Part shown: piece after piece, positions 63,526 through 64,000 of the stretch
Numbering within the stretch: the first letter of the stretch is position 1
Layout: every line of letters starts with the position of its first letter
Assembly (NCBI RefSeq): GCF_001647715.1
Contig: NZ_CP015600.1
Location: 5,518,001 to 5,582,000 of the forward strand
Direction of reading: 5' to 3'
Origin: Pseudomonas antarctica
Lineage (GTDB): Bacteria; Pseudomonadota; Gammaproteobacteria; Pseudomonadales; Pseudomonadaceae
DNA length: 64,000 bases
The notes under the pieces: generated by a model
The model's input: only the letters and a program-made list of their open reading frames with translations
Told to the model about the DNA's origin: nothing
Database searches by the model: none
Made by a program: the position numbers and the translations under genes

Positions 63526-63942
63526 ATGGGCGTGATCAGTGAGTTCAAGGCCTTCGCGGTCAAAGGTAATGTGGTCGATATGGCCGTCGGTATCATCATC
63601 GGCGCCGCCTTCGGCAAGATTGTTTCCTCGTTTGTAGGCGACGTGGTCATGCCGCCCATCGGTCTGCTGATCGGTGGCGTGGACTTCGCTGACTTGGCCG
63701 TGCAACTCAAGGCGGCGCAAGGCAGTGCTCCGGCCGTGGTACTGGCTTACGGCAAATTCATCCAAAGCATTATCGACTTCGTGATCATCGCGTTTGCGAT
63801 CTTCATGGGCGTAAAAGCGATCAACCGCCTCAAGCGTGAAGAGGCCGTGGCGCCGACCCTGCCGGCAACGCCGAGCAAAGAGGAAGAGTTGCTGACGGAG
63901 ATCCGTGATCTGCTCAAGGCTCAGAACAACAAGCCGCTTTAA
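63526..63942 (+). CDS. mscL: Large-conductance mechanosensitive channel MscL
   Basis: Pentameric inner-membrane channel that opens under osmotic down-shock. The 138-residue protein starts [21 protein letters not shown] (the N-terminal amphipathic helix and TM1 lining the pore, with the conserved [14 protein letters not shown]), a periplasmic loop, TM2 ([15 protein letters not shown]) and the charged C-terminal bundle ([11 protein letters not shown]). Diverges from katB. Confidence 0.96.
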   Translation: MGVISEFKAFAVKGNVVDMAVGIIIGAAFGKIVSSFVGDVVMPPIGLLIGGVDFADLAVQLKAAQGSAPAVVLAYGKFIQSIIDFVIIAFAIFMGVKAINRLKREEAVAPTLPATPSKEEELLTEIRDLLKAQNNKPL

Positions 63943-63956
63943 ATCGGTGGACCCAG

Positions 63957-63988
63957 AAAGGCGCCTATTGCAGGCGCCTTTTTTTTAC
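63957..63988 (+). terminator. Terminator after mscL
   Basis: Stem AAGGCGCC / GGCGCCTT followed by a run of eight or more T, 14 bp after the mscL stop. Confidence 0.9.
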
Positions 63989-64000
63989 CAATAATTTTCC

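Overview
The window is chromosomal DNA of a Pseudomonas, most likely of the P. fluorescens group. The evidence is high GC, gene order matching the P. aeruginosa dnaK-grpE-recN-fur-bamE-rnfH-ratA-smpB-lld and morA-glyA-cstA-mapZ-radA-ankB-katB-mscL blocks, and many Pseudomonas-type REP palindromes (GTGGGAGC..GCTTGC..). All functions are read from sequence, motifs and remembered synteny; no search was run.

Bases 1-13.5 kb are core genome: heat-shock genes (dnaK, grpE, each with a readable sigma-32-type promoter), recN, fur diverging from bamE, rnfH/ratA, smpB, and a lactate locus (lldR, lldP, and a D-lactate dehydrogenase of the FAD/Fe-S type). The L-lactate dehydrogenase gene lldD, usually found between lldP and the D-lactate enzyme, is absent.

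At 13,560-13,956 lies ssrA (tmRNA). An integrative element of about 17.9 kb is inserted at its 3' end. A P4-type integrase begins 188 bp downstream, and a diverged copy of the ssrA 3' end followed by a stranded terminator lies at 31,798-31,863. Inside, in order, are: integrase; a type I restriction-modification cassette (hsdR, a UvrD-helicase remnant, hsdS, hsdM on the minus strand) bracketed by a second, broken copy of the integrase 3' end; a gene-poor stretch with 9-bp repeats and hairpins; an overlapping cassette of DUF3987 protein, small protein, second tyrosine recombinase and small protein; a MITE-like element; and an unusual module. That module is a DUF2158 small protein followed by a 997-residue fusion of a caspase-like protease and a Ski2/Hel308-like helicase. 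Converging on it is a minus-strand group of a frameshifted small gene, a three-helix membrane protein and a 37-residue proline-rich microprotein. The caspase-helicase region is the best candidate for an undescribed, probably anti-phage, system.

From 32 kb to the end the core genome resumes: envelope and hypothetical proteins, a LonB-like protease, chorismate mutase, a Gre-family factor, gdhA, ettA, the c-di-GMP protein MorA, glyA, a CobW GTPase-YjiX-CstA transporter group, a MapZ-like PilZ protein, radA, ankB-katB and mscL. A five-fold tandem REP/REPIN array sits at 43.1-43.8 kb.
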